NCBI GenBank assembly: GCA_036346275.1
Contig: CM070719.1
Location: 17,525,185-17,589,184 of the forward strand
Direction of reading: 5' to 3'
Source of the DNA: Otatea glauca
Taxonomy: Eukaryota > Streptophyta > Magnoliopsida > Poales > Poaceae
DNA: 64,000 nucleotides
A program made the position numbers and the translations under genes. This document shows, piece by piece, positions 34,925 to 46,643 of the stretch. The first letter of the stretch is position 1. Every line of letters begins with the position of its first letter. Under the pieces are notes generated by a model. The model worked only from the letters and a program-made list of their open reading frames with translations, was not told the DNA's origin and did no database searches.

Positions 34925-35965
34925 GTGATTGATGACAAATCCTATATTAATTCCACATTTGGATGAGAAGCAATGTATGAGGGGGTTTTGAAGATCAAAA
35001 ATCGAATAACACAATAAGATTTTAAATTTGCATATCCCTCTTTGGCATTAAAATAAAAACCCCCTCTTTTAACAAATAGAACTTTTAAACACAAAGGAGG
35101 GAATCTTCTTCACAAAACTTTTGCAATCAAATTCTCCCCCTTAATCAATAAATCCAAGCTATCATACCATTTGTTAAACTCTTAAATCATTTCACAAATT
35201 TTCTCCCCCTTTTAGCAATCTTCTCTCAAAGTTCCAAATGAGGGAATTAAACTCACAATATTTCTCCCCCTTTTGGCGTTAAAAACCAAAAATAGAAAAC
35301 CAATCCAAAGGGAGGTCTTTTGGGTATCAAGGATACCACTTGTAAACATTGAGCGCTAAGTGAAAGAGTACAGAGCTTGGCAAAAGAAGTAATCGAATTT
35401 AGGTCATAAAAGGATTTAAAATAAAATCATATGACCATTGCAAGGAATTTTGGTTTTAAAAAATGAAAACCAATGTTTTTGCAAACTTTTGAAATATGGC
35501 CTAAGGAGTAAACCACTTGAAAAAAATGCCATATTTAGAGTTAAGCACAAAAAGATTATTTGAAACACATTCAAATAATACTCCTCATTTTATTAGGGTT
35601 TTCAACATTGCATCATGACTCACTTGAAGAGTCCATTATTTTGCCTAATAGGGCTTAAATGAGGAAACCATTCAAAAATGATTCACATTTTCAATAAAAT
35701 CATTTGAATGAAATATTTTCAAGCTTTTGAAAATAAAATCGATACCACTTGAGAAAGAAAGAAGGATACCAAGTAAAAAACGATCTCAAGAGGCATTGCT
35801 TGAAGAACCACTTATTTGAAAGAATTTTCAATTGATGCCACATGTAAATACTTCTTTTTCAAGTGATACTTTGAAAGAGATACCACTTGTGATGCACACA
35901 AGACGGCCCAATCTTCCGGTGAGGGGATAACTTTGATTTGGTGGAGGATGACTTTGACGATCTGG
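34925..35965 (-). other. non-coding 3' interior of the Copia element
   Basis: AT-rich, with recurring GATACCACTTG and CTCCCCCTTTT motifs and no coding similarity. The rightmost about 75 bp (from TGTGATGCACAC near 35888) may belong to the Gypsy remnant that resumes at 38709. Confidence 0.45.
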
Positions 35966-35970
35966 CAATG

Positions 35971-38703
35971 TGTGAGACCCCGGATTTGCTATCTAGAATC
36001 CCTTGTGTATTTCTGTACTAGTCCCAGATCAACGCTAGTACACACAGTTCACAGTGATGAATCATAACCGAAAAGCACGAATTGAAAAGATAAATAAGTA
36101 CCGGCCGAAAAGCCATTATTACAAAACCAGGTCACATCACCTTAAGTTTACAGCAGCGAAAATAAGAAGCAAAATGGTAAAGCCAATAAACAACACAGGC
36201 GGTCGACTGAAAAATAACGTGCGTCTAGCTTCCTGGATTGTCTTCATCGTAGAACTCACCATCATTCGTAGCATCTTGGAAAGCTTCTGATGAAAGAATT
36301 TATTGTAGCATATGAGTACAAACGTACTCAGCAAGTCGGGGAAATATGCAAGATGCAAGGCCTTCCAAAGATGGCTTAATATGGTTCTTTTGCACAAAGC
36401 CAGATTTAACAAACATTATTAATAATAATTTTCACAAAGCAGTTTTAACAATTATTTTTACAATTGAGATTATCTATAACTCTAGTGAAGGTTCTAACCA
36501 CCAACACTAGTATACAGGCTCTATCCGCCCATTTTAAAAGATCTTGTTTAACCATCACATGACTTCATCCGTCATGATTCAAAACAGGTTCCAACCACCT
36601 GACTGGCTCTAGCCACTAGGAATACATCCGGAAGTTCTAACCATTCCCAGATCCCAAAACATTAGTTTTTAAAACCAAAAACAAAGTCTACCAATATGAA
36701 AGCATTCTTTGCTTGCCCTTGACCGTAGGCACGGCTATTCGAATAGTTTTACACTCTGCAAAGGTGTACAACTTTACCCACAAGACATGATCGTCTCTTG
36801 TTGCCATGCGCAATAAGCACACTTCCTTTGGTGTGTTGGCAGAGAGATCATGACAAGGCTTTTACAATGCAATAATCTAACCTGACTCCACCCGTTGAGG
36901 TTTCACCGTTGTTAGGGTTCCATCTACCCAGTACAGAAGCCCCCTCTTGCGCCGTGTGGGGAAAACAAACTTGCCTCCATCTGGCACCCACTTTCCACCA
37001 TCTGGCGAGTCTAAGTTAAATTATTACAAATTATTCAGCCAGGTCATACCCATTTAGACATGTGGTTGTACGGTTGTGCTTAGAATGGACAATCACAAGC
37101 GTCGATCCTTAATTGACTTGGGTGGCACAAATACAACAAAAACCAGTGCTCCATCTTCACCTGCCAAACAAACCGATCCGCCCAAGTCTAAATTATTTTC
37201 ATTTTTATTTTGCAAATACAGCGGCATACATATTGCCACAACTTTTCAAATTCATAATTTTTCACAGTTTCAAAGTAACCCATCCATAGGTATTTGATCG
37301 ACTTTGCATTTAAACACATCTAGCGCACTAAACAAAATATATCATAACATATTATTATGACATATCACAGCAACCTAGAGTTACAACAGTCAAGGGTTTC
37401 AATATCAAAGTGGTAATAACAATTGGGATTAACTACCGACTTAAATTTAACATCATCTTTTAAATAAATAGCGATGCAAATTGTAAAACATTGTAAAGCA
37501 TTTATAAAACATGGGATCAACATGAGTCAAGGAGACTTCCCTGGATTAAAGGGTATGTGGTCAAGATCGTCGGTAGCAAGTCCTTTCGGCTCTTTGGAAA
37601 CTATACGAGAAAAGTATCCAAATTCAAATAAAATCCAAATAAATTCAAATAAAATATAAAACTAAAATAAATAGGTATAGGATAATTTTATATGAATTTA
37701 GGAAGAAGAATAAGGTCAATCGGACTTAAGATGATAGAGATCGGATATTTTGAATTCAAAATTTGACCTTTCGCAGGGCTTAGAGAAGAAATAGTTGCCG
37801 ATAGAGCTCCTATGAGAATTTTTAAAATATGATTTTACCAGATTTATAGGGCACTTAGAGGAATCTCCAGTAAAACTTTGAGGACAAATGGAGGTCAGGA
37901 CCAGCCGGGAGAGCTCATCGAAAGTTCATCGAAGTTCAGAAAGAATGGCTTGCACAGGGAGATCCAGTAGATGGATCGGAACAACTCCAAGCTGAAGACG
38001 TGAGGAATGAGAAGGGGAACTTGTGGTTCAATTTATAGGACAATCGAACCAGCGGATCGTCAGCAAATGTTCGCCGAAGTTTTTGCTGGAATAGTAACCG
38101 AGATCGCCGGAGTAAATGAGTGAACGGATGAATTCAATGCGGGTCGGATACTGTAGCAATAGGCGTACTGTAGCTGATGGGGAAGGAGAAACGGATCGGG
38201 TTATAATGAACAGTAACCAAAATTATTAATTCTAAAAACAATTAATTTTCCACTGATAATTCATATTAAATCCGAAAATTAGTAAGTAAATTTTATTAAA
38301 TATGGGAATTTGAAGAGAAACCGGTTTCAGCAATAAAAGCATAAATAAATATTTTTAAATAATATAAAATTACTATTTATAGCACAATAATTAATTTTTA
38401 AATGTTGAAAATTAAATAGGCTTGGGAAAAATAGTAAAAAGGTTCTAAAAATTCTGGGAAAAATTCTTTAGAATATTTGTAACCTAATAAAATTGGTTTT
38501 GGAATTTTTAGAGAATTCTGGAATTGGATTTGAATTTTGGATATCCGGATGAAAATGGAATTTTCGGACGCGAATGGAATAAATTCCATTTTTAGATGGA
38601 AAGGAATGCCAGGTTAACTAAAACTCCAAAGAAAACCCAAATCCTTAAATTAATTAATTTAAATTAATCTTTGGCAAAAGCACTAAAAAAATGGGATGTT
38701 ACA
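35971..38703 (-). mobile_element. solo LTR (2.7 kb, Tekay-like), TSD CAATG
   Basis: It begins TGTGAGACCCCGG and ends GGGATGTTACA. CAATG lies immediately before (35966-35970) and after (38704-38708). A minus-strand TATA-like CTATAAATTG (reverse of about 38030-38040) gives its orientation. The left half has short Gypsy-LTR-like ORFs that are not genes. It resembles the LTR ends at 1-684 and 27752-47493 but is more intact. It was inserted into a Gypsy remnant lying within the Copia element. Confidence 0.9.
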
Positions 38704-38708
38704 CAATG

Positions 38709-39560
38709 AACCACACAAGGAAAAGTTCCGCAATCGCTAAACCACATTCCTCGTCGTTATCAGCTGTGCCAAGAACACGGATGACCTAACCACGAAGGTT
38801 TATTCTTGCAAGCAATCGAAGAACTAGAAATAATAAGGATGAAGCACACACTCAAGTTGAGGTTTCAAAACTTGTTTACTTCTGCTCTAGCCAAGTCAGG
38901 AGAACAAGGATAAAGTTCCACACATGGGGTTACTATTCAAAACAAAACCTGAGAGAAAAGAAGGGAGCTTGTCTACTAATTAACCAAGGAGATGGCTGCT
39001 AGGAGGTGGACTCATGCCACTTTGATTACATGGGAACTGAGCCCAAAATAATGGTGGCACAGCACCCAAAACATTGAAGACCATTTCTGGATGTTGGAGT
39101 TTTTCGACAATATCTCCCCTTTCAAAATGAATTGTATGGTGAGGTCAGATCCGTTGGGAAGTGTATGAGATAAGCTTTTGATCAAGTGCTCACACGCCCC
39201 AAACGGACTCCGTTTGCATTCTCTATACCCATTTAATGTCAGACTGGTCTTTGGAGACCGAGTTGAATCCTTTCGCATTCCCACCTTGCTTGATGACTTG
39301 TGTTGGCAAATTAAAACTCCCTTGCTGATCCGTGTCAAGGTTCCTAAGTGTGAGAATATTATAAGGTATCGGTCTGTTCTCCAAAGTGAAATTATGCAAT
39401 CCAAGAAACGAATTTACCTGATTATTTAGTTGTTGTGCACGAGCTCGGGTAATTGGTCTTTGTAAGTTGGTCGAAGGTTGCTGATCACTAGGAGAAATTT
39501 GTTGGTCATTGGTCATTGGTTCTATGGGTGTATGCGATGTAGCTATGTCCTCATCAACTT
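38709..39560 (-). pseudogene. 3' end of another Gypsy pol with downstream UTR
   Basis: Minus-strand ORF 39223-39516 reads PITRARAQQLNNQVNSFLG. The ORF at 39012-39404 reads on in another frame, with SLSHTLPNGSDLTIQFILK. This resembles the C-terminal tail after the integrase of grass Gypsy polyproteins, followed by LTR-like sequence toward 38709. No integrase core is present, so only a scar remains. Boundaries are uncertain; GTATCACT near 39580 may mark the right edge. Confidence 0.5.
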
Positions 39561-41860
39561 GTAAAGAACATTTTGAATGAGGGTATCACTTAAAAAAACA
39601 TTTTCATTTTATTTTAAGATTAGCTCAATATGAAATACTCCCATTTAAACATCTCAAATCACAAAGGATCTAACAAAGAGAGTTCTTGAGAGATTGAATC
39701 TTACAATTAAGCTTCAAATAGGGAACTCATCTGGATGAGTTTGAATTACCATGTGAACTTTAAAAATGCATAGGGGTAGAAAATACCACTTGTTAAAACA
39801 CAACAATACCCCTTAGCTTGATTTTGGTTTGAACAAATAATCTCTCAAAGATTTAGAAAATTCGAAGATATCAGAGCAAACAAAACTTGATTTTAGAGAT
39901 ACCAATTGGAGATAAATGCACAAAACTCGATTAGAGTAAGCTCCCATGAGATTCAAGAGATGAAACATGGAGCTATTTGCATTTGATCATGCATAAGTTT
40001 TGTTTTGAAAAGCTCTTGCAATAAGAGATCAAGTAGATACCTCTTGAAATCAATTCAAAGGAATCAAGTTGATACCACTCAAAACCAATTCAAATAATTC
40101 AAAGGGATCATAAGAATCTTTTCCAAAAGGAAATTTGAAAAATGAAATCCAGTCAAAAGATATCCCAAAGATAATTTTGAAAATCAGAAATTTATCAGAA
40201 CTGCCTAGCCAAACCGGCACTACCGCTCACATAGGGTCGGTGGTGCCGGGATCCAGTGCTACTGCCATACAGATGTGGTAGTGGTGGATTTTCCGGTGCT
40301 ATCGCCGTTCTGGTGCGGTAGTGCCGACTTTGGCAGACTGAAATGCAATTTTTTGCAAAATCTTTTCAAATGATGTCCAAATGATTTCAAATTTTTAGAA
40401 AATAAATTTTGGAGTATTTTAAACATTTTAGAAACCATTTCAAAGATTAATTTTCCTTTTTGAGATAAGATTTTGGCAAAATGCACTTTAAGGAATAAAA
40501 GGAAATCAAAATCTCATAAAAGGCCTCAAAGTGCAACTCCAATCTTGGATTTCATAGACATGTAAATTCCCATAGGGCCTCAAAGTGCAACTCCAATTTT
40601 GGATTTCATAGACATTTAAATTTCCATGGCTTGAAGGATTTGAAATACTTGTAGAAGCCATGATGCCACTTATAAAGATAATGAAATCCAACTTGAATAC
40701 CAAAATTAAATAATAAGCATAGATAGGCTATTTTGGTTCAAATCAAAGCTTTTGGCCAAATTTGATTTCAACATAGAATTTTTGACTTTAACGCTTGTAA
40801 AACATTTGAAATACATAATAGAGTACTTTTGCAAATTTGGGCCTTTTTAAAACATGATTTTGACTTTTTTGACCAAAAGGGTCCTTTTAAAGAACCACTA
40901 GTAAAGCAAAGCCAAATTTCAACAACACAAAATTCAAATGAAGCAAGAGATAAGGTATAGAGATTTGAATTTTGTGTATGAGTCTAAAATACCATTTTGA
41001 ACCAAGATACAACACAAGATCCAGTCCAAAAGGTGAAACTCACAAAGTGTAATAATATGACCAATATAGGTCAAAACTAGTTTTTAGGTGAGTTTCGAAA
41101 TCAAATAAGTTTTGATTGGTTAGTCTGTTGAAAATATTTTGAACACGAAAGTTGTTAAGAATGACCAACTCTACGATTTTGGTTTTGAAATTATTTACAA
41201 AACCTTTTTACATTTAATTCTATGAAAATTATAAGTTTAAATCCAAAATAAGATACTAGTAACTAGATTTTGGACTTGAAATTCATTTTCTTTGTAAAAT
41301 AGATTTTTGTAAAGCCAAACCCTTTGGAAAACATTTGTATACCATTTTCAACTAGTCTTTTTTTATATTTTTAATAGATATACAAATTTAGAGTTTTGGC
41401 TAAAATGGTTTGATTTTGAAAACATATATTAGTACTTATATAAATATAGGCACACATAGGGATGTGATATACATTGTTATGATTTAGCACTCCCCCTTAT
41501 GTGCCACAGCCCAAAATTGCTCAATATTACAATCAAAACAGTAAAGAAACATGAGCAAGAAAATGAACAAACAATTTAAATTGATTTTCATAAAAATGAA
41601 ATATAACCTACACAAGGCTATAATCTAAAATTATCAATTTAAATACTTGTACCGAGATGGCATTGGTTCATGATTAAAATGATCGTCCTCATGCTTGGCT
41701 CTATTTTGCAAATTATGAAGTCCTCTTCCTTTTGAAGAAGCCAAACGTCCAATGCATTTCAAAGTACCTATTTAACTTTTAGGTACTTGTTGGTACCCAA
41801 TTTTTGTTGGGTCCAAGAATGTTAGTCACAATAGATTTAGGGACCCAAATGGCCCTAACA
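39561..41860 (-). other. non-coding interior of the Copia element
   Basis: AT-rich with repeated GATACCACTTG-like motifs. There is one GC-rich patch at 40205-40335 of GGCACTACCG/CGGTAGTGCC motifs, and a short near-duplicate of about 60 bp around GGCCTCAAAGTGCAACTCCA (40523 and 40577). In an intact SIRE element pol would lie in this interval; no pol motif is seen. Confidence 0.5.
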
Positions 41861-42290
41861 TTAATAGTTCTTAGGTGAACTAACACAACTAGCAAATGGT
41901 TTGCACTTGTTACCCCTCCTGAGCGAATTATTAGCATTGAATGGAGAAAGATTGGGAGTCTTAGCAATTTTACCAAACCCATTACTAGTTTTATCCTTTC
42001 TAAGCACATGAAGATCATTATAATAAATGAGCTTAGAAGATCTAGTACATCTAGCAAATGTTTTGCTATTGTTATTTTTCCTAAGCATATGATCAACATG
42101 GTTTTTCATGGTATTAGGAAATTTAGCATTTTGAGCAAACACATTTCTAGATTTATTTATTCTAAGCAAATGAATATCATTATTTTGCATAGACTTAGGA
42201 GATTTGACAAACTTGGCAAATACATTTGCCATTTTTGTCCTTCCTAAGCAAATAATGATTATTAACAATAATAGGCTTAGGAATGGTACC
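41860..42290 (-). repeat. degenerate about 80 bp tandem repeats at the gag 3' end
   Basis: Four to five units share, on the plus strand, CTAAGCA(A/C)ATGA...TTAGCAAATACATTT. On the minus strand they encode repeats of the type HLLRKDKxxKxFAxxxKxP. The first unit follows the second zinc knuckle. Confidence 0.6.
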
Positions 42291-43542
42291 TTTGGGATAA
42301 TCCTTACCAAAATGTCCCCTTTCTCGGCAATCGAAGCACGTCACGATATTTGGCCCTCTTTTGACTTTCTTGACTTGCTCCTTACCGGTTTGCCTCAATT
42401 TTTGTGATGTGAACTTGTTCTCCACTTTGTTAGGGCACACGGAGGCGAGGTGTCCCTTCTTGTTGCATCCAAGGCACTTGATGTTCTTCGTGTGTCTTGC
42501 ATTGTGCCTTGTCTTGCTATTTTCCTTCTTCTTAGAGATGTAGCCAAACCCTCTCTTTTTGTGCAAAACCCATTGCTTGCTTAAGATATCGTCGAGGGTG
42601 GCCTTCCCTTTGTAGTACCTCTTCAAGCCTTCCCTTTGTAGTACCTCTTCAAGTCTTTTTCCAACTTTATGACTTGAGCATTGAGCTCTTTGTTTTCCTC
42701 TACAAGATTAGTCTCTAAACACATAGAGGAACTAGAGGCAATTTCCTTAGAGCAACAAGGCATATCAATTAAATCCTCACAAGAGGTGGACATATTGACT
42801 TTACATGAAAGGCAAGAATTAACAATTACGTATGTCATATCATCAATTAAATCACATTGAATTCCTATGTACACTCTTGGCTTAATGAGTTCCTTGAGAA
42901 GAGACTAATGCTCACTTTTGAGCACATTATAATCATTTTGAAGTGAGTCATGCTCAAGCTTCAAAATCTTATATTTGGACTTTTCTCTCCTAAGATACTC
43001 ATTTAGCTTCTCTAACATATTCATCAAATCATCGTAAGAGGCTCATCATCATCATCATCACTTAACTCAATTTTACCTTTAGTCATGAAGCAACGAGTTA
43101 ATGATGAAAGAATTTTATGCTCATCATCGTTGGAGGTGGAGGTTGAGGTTTCTTCATCACTTGAGGAAGAAGAGGAGATTTCTTCTACCGATGTCCATTC
43201 ATCAATGCAATCCTCAATTGTTGATGTGGATGATTCATAAATATCTTGAAGCTTTATCCACATTCCGTGGGTGCTCTTAAGATTGCAAATTTGATTGGAA
43301 ACATCTACGCTCACAACTCTAAATAAAACGTTAGTTGCTTGAGTGTCGAGATGTAGGCATTTCTCTTCTCCTTTAGTTGCAGCAAATTCATTCAACCGAA
43401 GAGAAAAGCTCACATCTATGATCCACCATATTTGGGGGCTCACAGATTTAAAATGAGAAATCATAAATAATTTCCATAAAGCATAATTAGAATCATCAAG
43501 CATAGGTGAATCGGTGTAGTGCACTAAACCCTTAGTCGACAT
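42195..43542 (-). pseudogene. SIRE-type gag, broken into three frames
   Basis: The minus-strand ORF starting at 43542 has the UBN2-type gag domain (SNYALWKLFMISHF; GMWIKLQDIYES) and an acidic tail, and stops at 43024. A second frame (42623-42874) holds a Glu/Lys-rich coiled-coil segment. The third (42195-42626) holds two zinc knuckles. The first, CLGCNKKGHLASVC, is a complete CCHC. The second, CFDCRERGHFGKDY, has Tyr in place of the last Cys. A 26 bp tandem duplication at 42602-42653 shifts the frame between the second and third parts. Gag packages the element RNA; this copy is inactive. Confidence 0.88.
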
Positions 43543-43584
43543 CCTTACTCTCTAGGCGGTGAAGCCTAAAAAATGAGAGACCAA

Positions 43585-43596
43585 GCTCTGATACCA
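43585..43596 (-). other. primer binding site (initiator Met tRNA) of the Copia element
   Basis: Minus-strand TGGTATCAGAGC, two bases from the LTR edge, is complementary to the 3' end of plant initiator methionine tRNA, the usual Copia primer. Confidence 0.92.
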
Positions 43597-43598
43597 CT

Positions 43599-46500
43599 TG
43601 TAAGGTCGAGGATGCCGACTAGAGGGTGGTGAATAGGCGGTATTAAAAATTTATTCACTAATTAAACAAACACCTAAGCATCCTTATGAAAAAACCTTAA
43701 AAATAAATAACGTGAAAGCGATAAACTAAGATTTTGACAATTAAGGCTTAGTCAACTAGGCTCACTAAGTGCACTAACTAATTATGTCTCTAACAATAAT
43801 TTGCAATCCTAAAGACAATCAATCAATTTAATACTATGAATATAAATTGCTTGAATGTAAATTAGCACAAGGAAGCAAACCACAAGGAAACACAATACTT
43901 TTTACCGTGGTGTTCGGAGACTTGCCGGTCTACCCTAGTTCAATTGAGGCAAGCCCAAACCACTTTGGACCGGCTCCACGAATTGAGCACCCGCCTCGAA
44001 TCCACTAGAGGTAGCCCTTTCTCCCTCCGGGTAGGTGAGCTCCAACCTTCACAAATTCGCGAGGGCTTCTCACAACCTCCATTGAGAAGCTCACCGCGCA
44101 CAACGCCTCCACACGCCGTCTAGGTGTCGGCAAACACCAAAAGTAACAAGTCAAGCCGTCTAGCTTGAACTCCACCAAGTACAACACATGTACAATGGTG
44201 ATCACCAAGTGCAACACATGGACAAGGATCCCCTCAAGTGCAACACATACACAAGAGGCTCTCAATCCTCTTCTAATTGCAACACATGCACAACTCCTCT
44301 AAAATGTCTCACAAAAACATCACACCACACCCAAATGCCAGCCATTGGCATCCTTTTATAGCCCCCCACATGAAATCTAGCCGTTGGGGGACAAATTGGG
44401 CAAAAACTGGCAAACCCAGCACTAACGCCCATGTAGCCGTTGCGCAGGAACCCCGATACTACCGCCCAACTGGCGCGGTAATGCCGCTCAAGCGGTAGTA
44501 ATGGTTCCACGGGCGGTACTGTGGGCCTCAGCGCTCCTCCAAAACACCCTCTCTAGAAAATAGCCACCGATCTCATTGGGGTGGTAGTACCGGCTCCCAT
44601 AAACGGTACTGCTGGCCCAACGGTACTACCGGCCTCAATGATCGGTAGTACCGGCCATAGGGATAATAACAAGTTTTTCACAAAAAACTTTTTTCCAAAC
44701 TCATCAAAGATTGGTTCTTTGAGCCATGTGATGATCAACACATGATCAAGTCAATTTGCAAAACACATTTGTAAACCCTATTCATATGCTCCAATGAATC
44801 ACATTAAAACTTCAATTTATTTTCAAAACACATTTGCAAATAAACTAAAAACCTATAAGATCAATCCTCTTAGCCGTGTGATGATCAACACATGATCAAG
44901 TTAATTTAAAAAACACATTTGCAAACCCTATTCACATACTCTAGGATCGAAACCTATAACCTCCAGCTTATTTGCAAAACATATTTGCAAATAACAAATT
45001 AACCCTTTTAAAAGCAAATCTCGAGCGATGTGTTGATCAACTCATGATCAAGTCAATTTGCAAACATATTTGCAAACTCTATTCACATACTCCAAGATAA
45101 GATTCAATTAAGCCACATTTTGCAAAAACTCATTTTGCAAACACAAAGCATAAACCTTTCTTAGCCATGTGATGATCAACACATGATCAAGTCACAAGCT
45201 AAGACTCCGATGCATGAGCTCTCTATTTGCAACACATGCAAATATCTAGCTCCATGCAAACAACAACTATTAAAATCAAATTGCATGAGCTTTCTCCTTC
45301 ATATGCAAAACTAAAGCTCCACACAAAAACCACTTAAACCGAATTGCATGAGCTATCTCCCTTTTTGCAACACATGCAAATCTATAGATCCATGCAAAAA
45401 AACAACCACAAAGTTCAATTTGCATGAGCTCTGTCCTTTTGCAACACATGCAAAAGTTAGCTCCATGCAAAATTCACATCAATTAAGATTTAATAAGAAA
45501 CAAGCATGAGCTCCCTTATTTGCAACACATGCAAATACTTGGCTCATGCAAAATCCAAATAAGAGAGTGAGCTAGAGTGAACCGGATTGAGTTCATCAAC
45601 ACATGATGAAGCTCAAGCTAAAAGACTCAATCCCTCTTAATAGTACGACAATTTAACTGGCAACCGGTCTCCCATCCAAATATCGAGACCGGTAAAAGAC
45701 TAGGAATATATCCTTAGCCCTAGCTAGTTATACCTTTGCCTCTAGCGATCCACTTGGAGCTTTTATGATATCCAATCATGTTCTCTCCAAGATCGAGTCT
45801 CACCTTGTTAATCAACACATGATGAACCTCATCTTCTCTTCTCTTCACTTCGCTTTGGGATCTCCTCTTGAAGCTCATCGACACATGATGACTTCTTCTT
45901 CTCTATTCTTTATTATAGTTGGACCCAACCTACTTCACAACTTATGGAAGATTGTTAGTCCAACAAACATGGTTGTCTCAATCATTAATAGCACTCCATT
46001 AACACATAATCGATGCCCTAAGATCAATTGAGCACAACCTAAATCAATTTGAATGATTAATTGTATCTTGAGTACTTTGATGCAACTAATGCTTCATTAT
46101 AATGAAGAACTTTCCGTTTGTCCTTAATCAATCAAAGGAACACCATCAACACATGATAAGACGTTCGTTGATGATTAAAAGACAAGCGAATCTCAATTTA
46201 AATTTCATTTAAATTGATATGAGTATATATAACTACACAAGTTTCATATACTCATTTTGATGGATTTTAAAAGTAAACAGCCTGATTCTAGAATCCGATT
46301 CTCACAATCCAGTCCACCCATATACACTAGAATCCACAATCCACTTCATATGTGCTTTTGGATTCCAGCTTTTGGAGAATCAGCTTCTCTAAAACCACAA
46401 TCCAGAATCAGCTTTTAGAGAATCCAAAGCTGAAACAAACAGGCCCTAAGTATGCATTAAGATAATAGAGTGAATACGAGTGCATATCTTGGGTTTTTCA

Positions 46501-46638
46501 TTTTCTATCCAAATTTGAGACTAATAAGAATAAAGCTCAATAAACATGCTAGTCTCATAATGATTAGATTTGTCATTAAACAATGATTAAGCATTAATCT
46601 AAAACCAATCACCAAAACCAATGGAGTTTGAACTTACA
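43599..46638 (-). repeat. 5' LTR of the Copia element (3.0 kb)
   Basis: The minus-strand TATA box CTATAAAAGG (reverse of about 44352-44361) sets U3 on the right and R-U5 on the left. It shares the minisatellites of the 3' LTR. About 400 bp present in the other LTR (from 34112 to about 34480) are absent here and replaced by a 170 bp MITE-like block. The 34577-34807 MITE site is empty. Confidence 0.88.
46275..46446. mobile_element. MITE-like insertion with adjoining deletion in the 5' LTR
   Basis: Sequence rich in AGAATC/GATTCT foldbacks ends AAACAAACAGGCCC, reverse complement GGGCCTGTTTGTTT, a common Tourist/hAT MITE terminus. The opposite end (ACAGCCTGATTC) lacks a clean matching repeat. The other LTR contains unrelated LTR sequence at this point. 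Confidence 0.5.
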
Positions 46639-46643
46639 GACGA

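Larger units (their letters stand above)
31354..46638 (-). mobile_element. SIRE-like Ty1/Copia element, gag only, pol not found
   Basis: LTRs at 31354-34909 and 43599-46638 share the termini TGTAA(G/T)GTCGAGGATGCC and ...TTGAACTTACA (TATA in the left copy). Inside the right LTR lies a PBS matching the 3' end of initiator methionine tRNA, and a polypurine tract adjoins the left LTR. Flanks GATGA (31349-31353) and GACGA (46639-46643) look like a TSD with one C-to-T change. The interior encodes a broken SIRE-type gag. No protease, integrase or RT was recognised, and most of 34910-42190 is non-coding or occupied by other insertions. Long LTRs and the gag type point to the SIRE/Maximus lineage. 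Confidence 0.88.
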
